Shown here piece after piece: positions 1-8,471 of a stretch of DNA of 64,000 nt. The first letter of the stretch is position 1. Each line of letters opens with the position of its first letter. The DNA comes from Castellaniella hirudinis. GTDB taxonomy: Bacteria; Pseudomonadota; Gammaproteobacteria; Burkholderiales; Burkholderiaceae_B. Position numbers and translations under genes: made by a program. The stretch spans positions 186,001 to 250,000 of the forward strand of contig NZ_JBHSDY010000005.1 in assembly GCF_042651965.1 (NCBI RefSeq). The letters are read 5' to 3'. The notes beneath the pieces are model-generated. The model saw nothing but the letters and a program-made list of their open reading frames with translations, did not search any database and had not been told where the DNA came from.

Positions 1-1005
1 GTCCAGGTGGGAATACTTGTAGTTCTGCGTGAAGGTCCAGTCCGGGCTCAGCTTGTGGCTGAACAGCCAGCCGGCGCTGATCTGCGTGCGCTTCAGATGG
101 TCGAAACCAGGCTCGCCCGCGTTCAGCCGCCGATCGATCTTGCCGTAGGGAGTGTCGATGAGGGTGCCGTAGCCGGACAGGAAACCGTTGGTGGGGCGGC
201 CGTCCTCGCGCTGGATGCTGGTGAGCAGCGTCAGGGACGTACGATCATTGAAGTCCATCGTCAGGCTGGGCGCCAGATAGTAGCTCTTCATGTCCGTTTC
301 GCGCTGCATGCTGTCCGCGCGGCGAGCCTGGGCGACGATGCGGTAATAGACGTTGCCTGCCTCGTTGGCGATGCCGTTGTAGTCGATGCCCAGGCCCAGG
401 CGGCCGCGATGGCCTGCCTCGGCGTTCATCAGCAGGGATTCTTCCTTGTGGGGCCGCTTGGTGACCAGGTTGACTGCGCCGCCGGTCTCGGATGCGCCGA
501 ATTCCAGTGCGCTGGGGCCTTTCAGGACTTCAACCTGTTCAACGCCGAAGATCTCCGGTTTCCAGACGAAGAATCCGTTCGGGGTCGTCGGCGTGCCGTC
601 CAGCGAGGTCGATGCGTCAAACCCCCGGATCTTGAACCATTCGACCTTGTTGTCCCCGCCGAAGGGTTCGCTGAGGATGCCCGCCTGGTATTGCAGGGCC
701 TCGTCGAGCTTGCGTGCGCCCTGATTTTCGATGTCCTTGGCGCTGATCACGACGCTGGAATTGGGGGCGTAGAAGTCCAGGCTCTGCAGATCGCCGACGG
801 AGCCGGTCACGGTGACGGCGCCGAGTTCCTTGACCGCCTGGCCGTTGCCGGCATTGGCCGCCTGGTCGGCGGTTGCGGCCGTCGAGCCGGCGGCGCCCGC
901 GTTCGTTGCGGTGTTTTGCGCATGGCCGGGCGCCGAGGCCAGCGCGAGGCACCCGGTCGCGGCGAGCGCCGCCCAGGTCTTGGGTGAATGAATGGATTTC
1001 CGCAT
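1..1005 (-). CDS. TonB-dependent siderophore receptor, N-terminal part (3' end outside window)
   Basis: The first 335 codons of an outer-membrane ferric-siderophore receptor are visible; the rest lies left of the window. The protein begins MRKSIHSPKTW with a signal peptide ending near SAPGHAQ (about residue 30). A plug domain follows: a TonB-box-like stretch (ELGAVTVTGS), then the conserved plug features IRGFDAS, VEVLKGPSALEFGASETGGAVNLVTKRP, and the first beta-barrel strands with aromatic-rich repeats. The family imports Fe3+-siderophore across the outer membrane using TonB/ExbBD energy. The start at 1005 is the first ATG before a clean signal peptide. Regulation is visible just upstream as a Fur-like box inside a sigma70 promoter. 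The cognate siderophore cannot be told from this part. Confidence 0.93.
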   Translation of the reverse strand, partial: MRKSIHSPKTWAALAATGCLALASAPGHAQNTATNAGAAGSTAATADQAANAGNGQAVKELGAVTVTGSVGDLQSLDFYAPNSSVVISAKDIENQGARKLDEALQYQAGILSEPFGGDNKVEWFKIRGFDASTSLDGTPTTPNGFFVWKPEIFGVEQVEVLKGPSALEFGASETGGAVNLVTKRPHKEESLLMNAEAGHRGRLGLGIDYNGIANEAGNVYYRIVAQARRADSMQRETDMKSYYLAPSLTMDFNDRTSLTLLTSIQREDGRPTNGFLSGYGTLIDTPYGKIDRRLNAGEPGFDHLKRTQISAGWLFSHKLSPDWTFTQNYKYSHLD

Positions 1006-1147
1006 GTCTTTCCTGGTCGGTGGACGATGAAGGGAGCGGAAAGGGTGTGAAAGCCCCGCAGGTTTTCCGGGCCCGACGGCGGCTTCGCGCGAATTTCCCC
1101 TCTCTGGATCAGGCGTGTCTTGTAGACCTGTCCTGAATGAGGGATAA

Positions 1148-1176
1148 ATTCTAAACAATAATGATTATCAGTTCAA
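1148..1176 (-). promoter_or_regulatory. sigma70 promoter with Fur-like box filling the spacer
   Basis: Read on the minus strand, TTGAAC (1176-1171) is followed after 17 bp by TAGAAT (1153-1148), a good -35/-10 pair about 140 bp before the receptor start. The spacer holds TGATAATCATTATTG (1170-1156), which fits the 7-1-7 Fur motif TGATAATnATTATCA except for its last two bases. Fur bound here would cover the RNA polymerase site, so the receptor should be iron-repressed. The site is seen; its function is inferred. Confidence 0.75.
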
Positions 1177-1247
1177 ATATTAAGTAAATTGTCAGATCGA
1201 CAGGCCTGGCGGTGGTGCGCCTGTGTTCGAGAGGGCGGTGCGTGATC

Positions 1248-1664
1248 TCAGCCGCCATCCGGCCGCTTGCGTGGTCGCCCGCCTTTGCGGCCATTGAGGC
1301 GCGCCGCCCGGGTCTTGGCCTCGGAGCGAGCTCGCCCGCCCGCCTGTCCGAGCAGGCTCGCCATCCAGCGGCGCGTGCCGAACAGCCCCTGGATCAGGGC
1401 GGGCACATATAAATCCGCGTCCAGATCCGGCCAGTGCAGCCCAGTGCCTTCCGGGCTGATTTCGATCCTGTCCAGGGAGGCCGGCGGCGCGTCCGCCAGC
1501 CCTTGCAGCAGATGAACCGAAATGGTCAGCTCGAGGCCGTGGCGCAGCGTGATGACGATCCGCCGTGAGGCGGCATCGTAACGCACGGCCTCGGCGTAGC
1601 CGGTGTCCGGGATGGGGTCATCATCGTCCGGGAGCGACGTGGGGAAGGTGTCAGAGATCGTCAT
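1248..1664 (-). CDS. DUF2442 domain protein
   Basis: A 138-residue protein. The DUF2442-like core (about residues 20-95) includes the pattern AVRYDAASRRIVITLRHG, then LDRIEISPEGTGLHWPDLDADL and a helical segment with LIQGLFG. The tail is very basic (GGRPRKRPDGG), suggesting nucleic-acid contact. The gene overlaps the upstream DUF4160 gene by 14 bp, so the two are probably translationally coupled. DUF4160-DUF2442 pairs are common, mobile, and often suspected of being toxin-antitoxin-like, but no activity can be read from the sequence. Confidence 0.8.
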   Translation of the reverse strand: MTISDTFPTSLPDDDDPIPDTGYAEAVRYDAASRRIVITLRHGLELTISVHLLQGLADAPPASLDRIEISPEGTGLHWPDLDADLYVPALIQGLFGTRRWMASLLGQAGGRARSEAKTRAARLNGRKGGRPRKRPDGG

Positions 1665-1899
1665 GGGTCATGCTCCAGTGCAGGCATAGCAGATGGGCGT
1701 GTGCTTCCAGCCGCTTGCGAATCCGGGACAGCGTGTGGTGCGCCAACCCGGCGATCCGGGCGGGCTCCGGTGGGCCATGCGGGCAATTGAGCCAGAACAC
1801 GGCCTCAGCGTCGTGGCCGATCACGTGGACGTGGGGCGGACGGTGATCATTGGGGTAGATCACGACACGCCAGCCTTCGAATCGCAGGATGGTAGCCAT
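1651..1899 (-). CDS. DUF4160 domain protein
   Basis: A small 82-residue protein with the DUF4160 hallmarks: a GWRVVIYPNDHRPPHVHV segment (Pro and His residues around HRPPHVHV), then AVFWLN and a C-terminal helix rich in Arg and His. It is the first gene of a two-gene unit with the DUF2442 gene, which starts inside its last codons. A 12-bp palindrome lies immediately before its ATG and may be an autoregulatory site. Function unknown. Confidence 0.82.
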   Translation of the reverse strand: MATILRFEGWRVVIYPNDHRPPHVHVIGHDAEAVFWLNCPHGPPEPARIAGLAHHTLSRIRKRLEAHAHLLCLHWSMTHDDL

Positions 1900-1900
1900 A

Positions 1901-1912
1901 GTTTATATAAAC
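1901..1912. promoter_or_regulatory. 12-bp palindrome at the DUF4160 start
   Basis: GTTTATATAAAC is a perfect palindrome whose edge is 1 base from the DUF4160 start codon at 1899. It is AT-rich in a GC-rich setting and could be an operator or part of the promoter of the DUF4160-DUF2442 unit. No regulator is known. Confidence 0.35.
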
Positions 1913-1948
1913 CCAAGCGGTTTGGATAGTAGCGAACATGCCAAACCA

Positions 1949-1972
1949 CCAGCATGCCTGTGGGCATGCTGG
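1949..1972 (-). terminator. Hairpin downstream of mfd, possible terminator
   Basis: CCAGCATGCC and GGCATGCTGG form a perfect 10-bp stem with loop TGTG, about 70 bp past the mfd stop. There is no clear T-run after it on the minus strand (TGGTTTGGC follows), so termination is uncertain. It may simply separate mfd from the DUF pair. Confidence 0.4.
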
Positions 1973-2039
1973 ATGGGGAGTCTATGGCGCGAGTTTGGTC
2001 CGCTGAGGATATTCCGGATGGAGGCTTAGGTCCGGCCGC

Positions 2040-5000
2040 CTACGCCGTTCCGCCCAGCCTTTGCAGCAAGCCCCTCAGCTTCTGCACGCGACCCGGCACG
2101 TCCACGGCGCCGCCGAAGGCGATTTTCAGGCGGTCGGGGCCGTTCAGGCGGACCTGGCGGTCCTGTTGCACCAGTTCAATGATGCGGATCGGATCCACGT
2201 TGGGCTGGGCGGAGAACTGGATCGAGGCCTGGGTTTCGCCGGCGTCGATCTTGATCACGCCCAGCGGCTCGGCCAGCAGGCGCAGGCGGTGCAGCGACAG
2301 CAGGGTCTGGCCGGCCTCGGGCAGCTTGCCGTAGCGGTCGATCAGTTCTTCCTGCAGCAGGGTGAGCGCGTCGGCGTCGGCGGCGTGCGCCAGGCGCTTG
2401 TACAGGCCCAGGCGGGCCTGGACGTCGGCGCAGTAGTCCGAGGGCAGCAGCGCCGGGGCGTGCAGGTTGACTTCGCACTGGCTGCCGAAGGGCGATTCCA
2501 GGTCGGGCTCCTCGCCGGATTTCAGGGCGCGCACGGCGGCGGCCAGCATGTCGTTGTACAGGCTGTAGCCGATTTCCTGGATGTTGCCGGACTGCGATTC
2601 GCCCAGGACCTCGCCGCTGCCGCGGATCTCCAGGTCGTGCATGGCCAGGAAGAAGCCGGCGCCCAGTTCCTCCATGGACTGGATGGCTTCCAGGCGCTTT
2701 TTGGCGTTGGCCGTGATGGCATCCTCGCCTGGAGTCAGCAGGTAGGCGTAGGCCTGGTGGTGGGACCGGCCGACCCGGCCGCGCAACTGGTGCAACTGGG
2801 CCAGGCCCAGCTTGTCGGCGCGGTGGATGAGGATGGTGTTGGCCGAGGGCACGTCGATGCCGGTCTCGATGATGGTGGTGCACAGCAGCACGTTGTAGCG
2901 CTGCTGGTAGAAGCCCTTCATGACTTCTTCCAGTTCGCGCTCGGCCATCTGGCCGTGGGCGACGGCGATGCGGGCTTCGGGGACGAGTTCCTCCAGCCGC
3001 GCGCGGCGGTTGTGGATGGTCTCGACCTCGTTGTGCAGGAAGTAGACCTGGCCGCCGCGCTTGAGCTCGCGCAGGACGGCCTCGCGGATGGTGCTGCCGT
3101 CCTCGCGGCGCACGAAGGTCTTGATCGCCAGGCGTTTCTGCGGCGCGGTGGCGATGACGGAGAAGTCGCGGATGCCTTCCAGGGACATGCCCAGGGTGCG
3201 GGGGATGGGCGTGGCCGTCAGGGTCAGCACGTCGACTTCGGCGCGCAAGGCCTTCAGGGCTTCCTTCTGGCGCACGCCGAAGCGGTGTTCCTCGTCGATG
3301 ATGACCAGGCCCAGTTGTTTGTAGCGCACGTCCTTGGACAGGAGCTTGTGCGTGCCGATGACGATGTCCACGGATCCTGCGGCCAGGCCGTCGATGGCCT
3401 TGGCCGTTTCCTTGCCGGTGCGAAAGCGCGAGAGTTCGGCGATGCGCACCGGCCAGTCGGCGAAGCGGGTGGCGAAGTTATGCGCGTGCTGTTCGGCCAG
3501 CAGGGTGGTGGGGCACAGCAGCGCCACCTGACGGCCGTTCATCACGGCCAGGAAGGCGGCGCGCAGGGCGACTTCGGTCTTGCCGAAGCCCACGTCGCCG
3601 CAGACCAGGCGGTCCATGGGACGGCCGGAGGTCATGTCCTGGATGACCGCGTGGATGGCGTCGGCCTGATCCGGGGTTTCCTCGAAGCCGAAGCCCTCGG
3701 CGAAGGCCTGGTAGTCGCGGGCGGGGAATTTGAAGTGCAGGCCTTCGCGCGCGGCGCGGCGGGCATACAGGGCGAGCAGCTCGGCCGCCGTGTCGCGCGC
3801 CTGGCGGGCGGCCTTGCGGCGGGCCTTTTCCCATTGGCCCGAGCCCAGCGGGTGCAGCGGCGCCTGATCCGGGTCGGCGCCGCTGTAGCGGGCGATCAGG
3901 TGCAGTTGCGAGACCGGCACGTACAGGGTGGCGTCGCGGGCGTATTCAAGATGCAGCAGTTCGATGGGGCCTTCGCCCAGGTCCATGCTGACCAGGCCGT
4001 GATAGCGGCCGATGCCGTGCTGGACGTGCACCACCGGGTCGCCCACGTGCAGTTCGGCCAGATCGCGCACCATGGCGTCGATGTTGCTGCTGTGTTCGTG
4101 GCGGCGGCGCGTGCGCGCCGGCCGTCCGGCCTGGGCGGGATAGAGATCGTTTTCCGTCAGCACCGCCAGCCCGGCGGGCGGCGACTGGAAGCCGCCCGTC
4201 AGCGGCGCCACGACCAGAGAGAAGCGTGCTTCACCCTGCAGGCAGTCCTGCCAGGAATCAAAGATCGCGTCCGGCTTCAGACGATAGTCGGCCAGCAGTT
4301 CGGCGATGGTTTCCCGGCGCCCGGCGGAGTCCACGCACAGCGCCGTGCGCAGCGGTGTCGCGTCCAGATGGCGGCGCAGGTCGGCCAGGGGATCGTCGGC
4401 GCGGCGGTTGACGGCCGCAGCCGGGCAGGGGCTGAAGTCCGGGTGCGCGCCTTCGTCGGTCAGCGCCAGCCGGGCCAGGCTGCGCAGGCCGGTGTGAAAG
4501 GCCTCGTCGTCCAGGAACAGGGCGTCGGGCGGCAGCACCGGGCGTTCCGGGTCGGACTTCAGGAACTGCCAGCGGTTGCGGGCGTCCTGGACAAAGCGCT
4601 CGATGGCGGCCGAGGCGTCGCCCAGGGTGACGGCGATGGTGTCGGGCGGCAGGTAGTCGAACAGCGTGGCGGTCTGCTCGAAGAACAGCGGCAGGTAGTA
4701 TTCGATGCCGGCGAAGGCGATGCCGTTGCCGATGTCCTTGTAGGGCAGGGCGCGTGACGGATCGCCCTCGAAAACTTCGCGGAAACGCGCGCGGAAGCGG
4801 TTGCGCGCGGCCTCGTCCATGGGGAATTCGCGGCCCGGCAGCAGTTCGATTTCGCGCACCGGGTACAGGCTGCGCTGGGTGTCGCCGTCGAAGCTGCGGA
4901 TGGACTCGATCTCGCGGTCGAACAGGTCGAGACGGTAGGGCAGGGCCGATCCCATGGGGAACAGGTCGATCAGGCCGCCGCGGATGCAGAACTCGCCCGG

Positions 5001-5504
5001 CGCGCCGACCTGGGTGACGTGGTTGTAGTTGGCCAGGGTCAACTGGGTGCGCAGGCGTTCTTCATCCAGCGCATCACCTTGGCGGAACTGGAAGGTGTAG
5101 GCCGCCAGGAAGGCGGGCGGGGCCAGGCGGACCAGGGCGGTGGTGACCGGCACCACCAGGATGTCCACGGCGCCCTGGCCCAGGGCATGCAAGGTCCGCA
5201 GGCGTTCGGATATCAGGTCCTGGTGCGGGGAAAAACTGTCATAGGGCAGGGTTTCCCAGTCGGGCAGGAAGCGCACCCGCAGGTCCGGGTCGAACAGGGC
5301 GATCTCGTCGGCCAGGCGCCGCGCGGCCAGCGGATCGGCGCAGAACGCGGCCAGCGGATGCCGGGCCTCGCGGGCCAGCGAGGCCAGCAGCAGGGCGTCG
5401 CCGGAGCCCGGCGGGCGTGGCTGGGCGTAGCGCTGGCCGGGCCGCAGGGCGGCCAGGGTGGGGCCGATCGACGGCAGGGACAGAGGGGTGTTCGAAGAAT
5501 CCAT
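2040..5504 (-). CDS. mfd: Transcription-repair coupling factor Mfd
   Basis: A 1154-residue ATP-dependent translocase that removes RNA polymerase stalled at DNA lesions and recruits UvrA; E. coli Mfd has 1148 residues. Order of domains: UvrB-like module (about 1-340, with LPDWETLPYDSFSPHQD), RNA-polymerase-interacting region (about 480-550, VGDPVVHVQHGIGRYHGL), RecG-like helicase (about 580-950) with Walker A GDVGFGKTE, DEEH box and RGRVGRS motif VI, and the C-terminal TRCF domain. The frame is open for 84 codons further upstream, but that stretch overlaps hexR and is out of keeping with Mfd; MDSSNTPLSLP at 5504 matches the family. It lies 17 bp after hexR on the same strand, so the two may be co-transcribed. 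Confidence 0.97.
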   Translation of the reverse strand: MDSSNTPLSLPSIGPTLAALRPGQRYAQPRPPGSGDALLLASLAREARHPLAAFCADPLAARRLADEIALFDPDLRVRFLPDWETLPYDSFSPHQDLISERLRTLHALGQGAVDILVVPVTTALVRLAPPAFLAAYTFQFRQGDALDEERLRTQLTLANYNHVTQVGAPGEFCIRGGLIDLFPMGSALPYRLDLFDREIESIRSFDGDTQRSLYPVREIELLPGREFPMDEAARNRFRARFREVFEGDPSRALPYKDIGNGIAFAGIEYYLPLFFEQTATLFDYLPPDTIAVTLGDASAAIERFVQDARNRWQFLKSDPERPVLPPDALFLDDEAFHTGLRSLARLALTDEGAHPDFSPCPAAAVNRRADDPLADLRRHLDATPLRTALCVDSAGRRETIAELLADYRLKPDAIFDSWQDCLQGEARFSLVVAPLTGGFQSPPAGLAVLTENDLYPAQAGRPARTRRRHEHSSNIDAMVRDLAELHVGDPVVHVQHGIGRYHGLVSMDLGEGPIELLHLEYARDATLYVPVSQLHLIARYSGADPDQAPLHPLGSGQWEKARRKAARQARDTAAELLALYARRAAREGLHFKFPARDYQAFAEGFGFEETPDQADAIHAVIQDMTSGRPMDRLVCGDVGFGKTEVALRAAFLAVMNGRQVALLCPTTLLAEQHAHNFATRFADWPVRIAELSRFRTGKETAKAIDGLAAGSVDIVIGTHKLLSKDVRYKQLGLVIIDEEHRFGVRQKEALKALRAEVDVLTLTATPIPRTLGMSLEGIRDFSVIATAPQKRLAIKTFVRREDGSTIREAVLRELKRGGQVYFLHNEVETIHNRRARLEELVPEARIAVAHGQMAERELEEVMKGFYQQRYNVLLCTTIIETGIDVPSANTILIHRADKLGLAQLHQLRGRVGRSHHQAYAYLLTPGEDAITANAKKRLEAIQSMEELGAGFFLAMHDLEIRGSGEVLGESQSGNIQEIGYSLYNDMLAAAVRALKSGEEPDLESPFGSQCEVNLHAPALLPSDYCADVQARLGLYKRLAHAADADALTLLQEELIDRYGKLPEAGQTLLSLHRLRLLAEPLGVIKIDAGETQASIQFSAQPNVDPIRIIELVQQDRQVRLNGPDRLKIAFGGAVDVPGRVQKLRGLLQRLGGTA

Positions 5505-5521
5505 GGGGTGTTCGGGAGAAG

Positions 5522-6367
5522 TTACGGCCGGCGCTTGCCGATCAGGCTTTTCTTGGTTTTTTCCAGCACGCGGCTGGCCTGGTCGCCGCGCCGCAGGGCC
5601 ACGCCCAGGGCCAGCACGTCGATGATGGTCAGATGCGCCAGCCGCGAGATCATGGGGCTGTAGAGCGCGGTGTCTTCCTGGGTGTCGGCGCGCAGGATCA
5701 GGGTGGCCCGTTCGGCCAGGGGCGTGCCGGAGGCGGTCAGGGCGATGATCGGGCACGCGTTCGCCCGTGCCAGATCGACGGCTTCGAGCAGTTCACGCGA
5801 GCGGCCCGAATGCGAGATGGCCACCAGCACGTCGGCGGGGCCCAGCAAGGAGGCCGCCATGGCCTGGATGTGGCTGTCGGCGTAGGCGGCGACCGCCAGA
5901 TCGAAGCGGAAGAACTTGTGCTGCGCGTCGGTGGCGACGATGCCGGAATTGCCCACGCCGTAGAACTCGATGCGGCGGGCCTGCGCCAGCAGGCCGATGG
6001 CCGACTCGACGGCGGCGGGGTCGAGCGCGTCGCGCACGCGCAGCAGCGCCGAGACGGCGTTGTCGAAGACCTTGCCGGTCAGGCCGGCCACGCTTTCGTC
6101 GGATTGCAGCGAGGAATGCACATAGGGCACGCCGGTCATCAGGCTGGCGGCCAACTGGACCTTGAAATCGGGCCATCCTGCGTGGCCCAGCGCGCGGCAG
6201 AAGCGGATGACCGTGGGCTCGCTGACCTCGGCCGCCTGGGCGATTTCGCCGATGGTCATGCGCGCGACGTCGCCGGGGTGGGCGATGGCCAGGCGCGCAA
6301 CGCGGGCGGCGGCGCGGCTCAGCCTGGGCAGGCGGGCGCGCAGCTCGGGCAGGATGGATGTGTTCAT
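5522..6367 (-). CDS. hexR: RpiR-family regulator, probable HexR
   Basis: A 281-residue regulator with an N-terminal RpiR helix-turn-helix (about 1-77; MTIGEIAQAAEVSEPTVIRFCRALG) and a SIS sugar-phosphate-binding domain (about 115-260; RRIEFYGVGNSG and ISHSGRSRELLEAVDLARA). HexR proteins respond to KDPG and control Entner-Doudoroff genes. Here it is divergent from edd, and two HexR-like boxes lie between them, which supports the name. The start MNTSILPELRARL at 6367 is chosen because 14 more upstream codons look non-conserved. mfd follows after 17 bp. Confidence 0.88.
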   Translation of the reverse strand: MNTSILPELRARLPRLSRAAARVARLAIAHPGDVARMTIGEIAQAAEVSEPTVIRFCRALGHAGWPDFKVQLAASLMTGVPYVHSSLQSDESVAGLTGKVFDNAVSALLRVRDALDPAAVESAIGLLAQARRIEFYGVGNSGIVATDAQHKFFRFDLAVAAYADSHIQAMAASLLGPADVLVAISHSGRSRELLEAVDLARANACPIIALTASGTPLAERATLILRADTQEDTALYSPMISRLAHLTIIDVLALGVALRRGDQASRVLEKTKKSLIGKRRP

Positions 6368-6389
6368 GTGGGCATCAGTATAAAGGCGG

Positions 6390-6413
6390 CCTGTTGCGGC
6401 TGGGCGCAACAGG
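6390..6413 (-). promoter_or_regulatory. Perfect 9-bp inverted repeat in the hexR leader
   Basis: CCTGTTGCG and CGCAACAGG are separated by 6 bases, 23 bp before the hexR start codon. The repeat is GC-rich and unlike the HexR boxes. It could be an additional operator or a leader hairpin in the hexR transcript. A possible minus-strand -10 (TATACT, 6382-6377) lies between it and the gene. Confidence 0.35.
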
Positions 6414-6436
6414 GACGAGATCGGGCGGCCGCGATA

Positions 6437-6451
6437 AGTAGTGAAATTACA
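6437..6451. promoter_or_regulatory. HexR-like operator, hexR-proximal
   Basis: AGTAGTGAAATTACA matches 13 of 15 positions of the HexR consensus TGTARTWWWWYTACA. It lies in the AT-rich hexR-edd intergenic region, 70 bp from the hexR start, suggesting autoregulation. The match is seen; binding is inferred. Confidence 0.65.
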
Positions 6452-6486
6452 TAAACTAAGTAAATTTCAATTGAATAAATAAAAAA

Positions 6487-6515
6487 TGTAGTTTTACTAA
6501 AAACAAGCCTATACT
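6487..6515 (+). promoter_or_regulatory. edd promoter with HexR-like operator at the -35 region
   Basis: TGTAGTTTTACTAAA (6487-6501) matches 14 of 15 positions of TGTARTWWWWYTACA. A good -10, TATACT (6510-6515), follows, so the box covers the -35 position of the edd promoter. That is the geometry expected for HexR repression of edd relieved by KDPG. No strong -35 is visible. Confidence 0.72.
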
Positions 6516-6550
6516 GAAGCCTCGTTCATCTCTGCATTCCGGAGGTTCCT

Positions 6551-8392
6551 GTGGCGCCCGCACCCCTGCATCCCGTCGTCCAGTCCGTGACCGCGCGCAT
6601 CATCGCCCGCAGCCGCGCCACCCGTGAACCTTATCTGGCGCGCAGCCGCGCCGCCTATGGGCGAAAGACGCAGCGCGCCGGGCTGGCGTGCGCCAATCTG
6701 GCGCACGCCCTGGCCGCCGAACCCGATGCCGCCAAGGCGCGCCTGGCGGGCACGGAGCGGCCCAATCTGGCCATCGTGTCGGCCTACAACGACATGTTGT
6801 CGGCGCATCAGCCGCTGGGCCGCTATCCGGCCTGGATCAAGCAGGCCGCGTTTGCCGCCGGCGGCAGCGCCCAGTTCGCGGGCGGGGTGCCGGCCATGTG
6901 CGACGGCATCACCCAGGGCCAGGCGGGCATGGAACTGAGCCTGTTCTCCCGCGACGTGATTGCCATGTCCACGGCGATTGCGCTCAGCCACCAGATGTTC
7001 GACGCGGCGGTCTGCCTGGGAGTGTGCGACAAGATCGTGCCGGGCATGCTGATCGGCGCGCTCGCTTTCGGGCATCTGCCGGTGGTGTTCGTACCGGCCG
7101 GGCCGATGCCGTCCGGCGTCTCCAACGAGGAAAAGTCCCGCGTGAGGCAAGCGCATGCACGCGGCGAAGCGGACCGCGACGCCCTGCTGGCCTCGGAAAT
7201 GGGCGCCTATCACGCGCCCGGCACCTGCACGTTCTACGGCACGGCCAATTCCAACCAGATGCTGATGGAGATCATGGGCCTGCACCTGCCCGGGGCGTCC
7301 TTTGTGCCGCCGGGCACGGCGCTGCGCGAGGCCCTGACGCGCGAGGCCGCGCGCCATGCGCTGGGGCTGGCCGCCGGGGGCGGGCGCTTCACGCCGGTGG
7401 CCGAAGTCATCGACGAACGCGCGCTGGTCAACGGCATCGTCGGCCTGCTGGCGACCGGAGGTTCCACGAACCACACTTTGCATCTGGTCGCGGTCGCCCG
7501 CGCGGCCGGCATCGCAATCGACTGGGACGATTTTTCCGACCTGTCGGCCGTGGTGCCGCTGTTGACGCGCGTCTATCCCAACGGCGCGGCCGACGTGAAC
7601 CAGTTCCAGGCGGCGGGCGGCATGGCCTTGCTGATCCGCAGCCTGCGCGACGCCGGACTGCTGCATGATGAGGTGACCACCGTCATGGGCCGGGGACTGG
7701 CGGCCTACACGCGCCGTCCGGCGCTGCGCGAGGGCGCCGTGGTCTGGGAAGACGGCCCGTGCGCCTCCACCGACCTGTCGGTGCTGCGCGGGGCGGATGC
7801 GCCTTTCAGTCCGGACGGTGGCTTGAAGCTGCTGCGGGGCAATCTGGGGCGTGCGGTGATCAAGGTCTCCGCCGTCGCGCCCGAGCATCGCGTGGTCGAG
7901 GCCCCGGCGCGGATCTTCGACACGCAAGAGGCGCTGTTGCAGGCCTTCGGGCGCGGCGAACTGGAGCGCGATCTGGTGGCGGTGCTGCGTTTTCAGGGGC
8001 CGCGTGCCAACGGCATGCCTGAACTGCATCAACTGACGCCCGCCCTGTCCGTGCTGCAGGCCCGGGGGCACCGGGTGGCCCTGGTGACCGACGGCCGGAT
8101 GTCGGGCGCCTCGGGCAAGGTGCCCGCTGCGATCCACGTCACCCCCGAGGCTTGCGCAGGCGGACCGTTGGCGCGCCTGCGCGACGGGGACGTCGTGCGG
8201 CTGGACGCGTCGACCGGCACGCTGGCGGTGCTGGGGGACACGGACTGGCCGGCGCGCGCGCCGGCCGGGTTCGATCCGGCGGCGTCCGCCCAGGGCATCG
8301 GCCGGGACCTGTTCGGCGTGGCCCGCGCCCAGGCGGACGGGGCCGAGCAGGGCGCCGGTTTTTTCCAGTGGCCGCAATGGGCGGGGCGCTGA
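6551..8392 (+). CDS. edd: 6-phosphogluconate dehydratase
   Basis: A 613-residue IlvD/Edd-family dehydratase that turns 6-phosphogluconate into 2-keto-3-deoxy-6-phosphogluconate (KDPG), the first committed Entner-Doudoroff step. Visible family motifs: SAYNDMLSAHQP, GGVPAMCDGITQG, GVCDKIVPGMLIG and GTCTFYGTANSNQM, which supply the cysteines of the Fe-S cluster, and the C-terminal VTDGRMSGASGK. Length is that of Edd (about 600-610). The start is GTG at 6551, preceded by GGAGG at 6541-6545. It sits divergent from hexR and upstream of ptxS, and receives 6-phosphogluconate from KguD encoded 6 kb downstream. Confidence 0.96.
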   Translation: MAPAPLHPVVQSVTARIIARSRATREPYLARSRAAYGRKTQRAGLACANLAHALAAEPDAAKARLAGTERPNLAIVSAYNDMLSAHQPLGRYPAWIKQAAFAAGGSAQFAGGVPAMCDGITQGQAGMELSLFSRDVIAMSTAIALSHQMFDAAVCLGVCDKIVPGMLIGALAFGHLPVVFVPAGPMPSGVSNEEKSRVRQAHARGEADRDALLASEMGAYHAPGTCTFYGTANSNQMLMEIMGLHLPGASFVPPGTALREALTREAARHALGLAAGGGRFTPVAEVIDERALVNGIVGLLATGGSTNHTLHLVAVARAAGIAIDWDDFSDLSAVVPLLTRVYPNGAADVNQFQAAGGMALLIRSLRDAGLLHDEVTTVMGRGLAAYTRRPALREGAVVWEDGPCASTDLSVLRGADAPFSPDGGLKLLRGNLGRAVIKVSAVAPEHRVVEAPARIFDTQEALLQAFGRGELERDLVAVLRFQGPRANGMPELHQLTPALSVLQARGHRVALVTDGRMSGASGKVPAAIHVTPEACAGGPLARLRDGDVVRLDASTGTLAVLGDTDWPARAPAGFDPAASAQGIGRDLFGVARAQADGAEQGAGFFQWPQWAGR

Positions 8393-8471
8393 GCATGCGC
8401 CGGTCCGATGGATATCGCCGATCTGGTGGATACAATGGGGCGCCAAGTTTCCTGACCAGGCCTTTACGCCC

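Noticed and set aside
2061..4757. A long open frame (898 codons) on the plus strand opposite mfd
   Set aside because: It is antisense to a clearly conserved gene, rich in Gly/Ala/Gln/Val/His as expected for the complement of GC-rich codons, and matches no family.
5504..5756. Longer N-terminus for Mfd
   Set aside because: The extra 84 codons overlap hexR, are His/Arg/Pro-rich shadow sequence and are absent from Mfd proteins.
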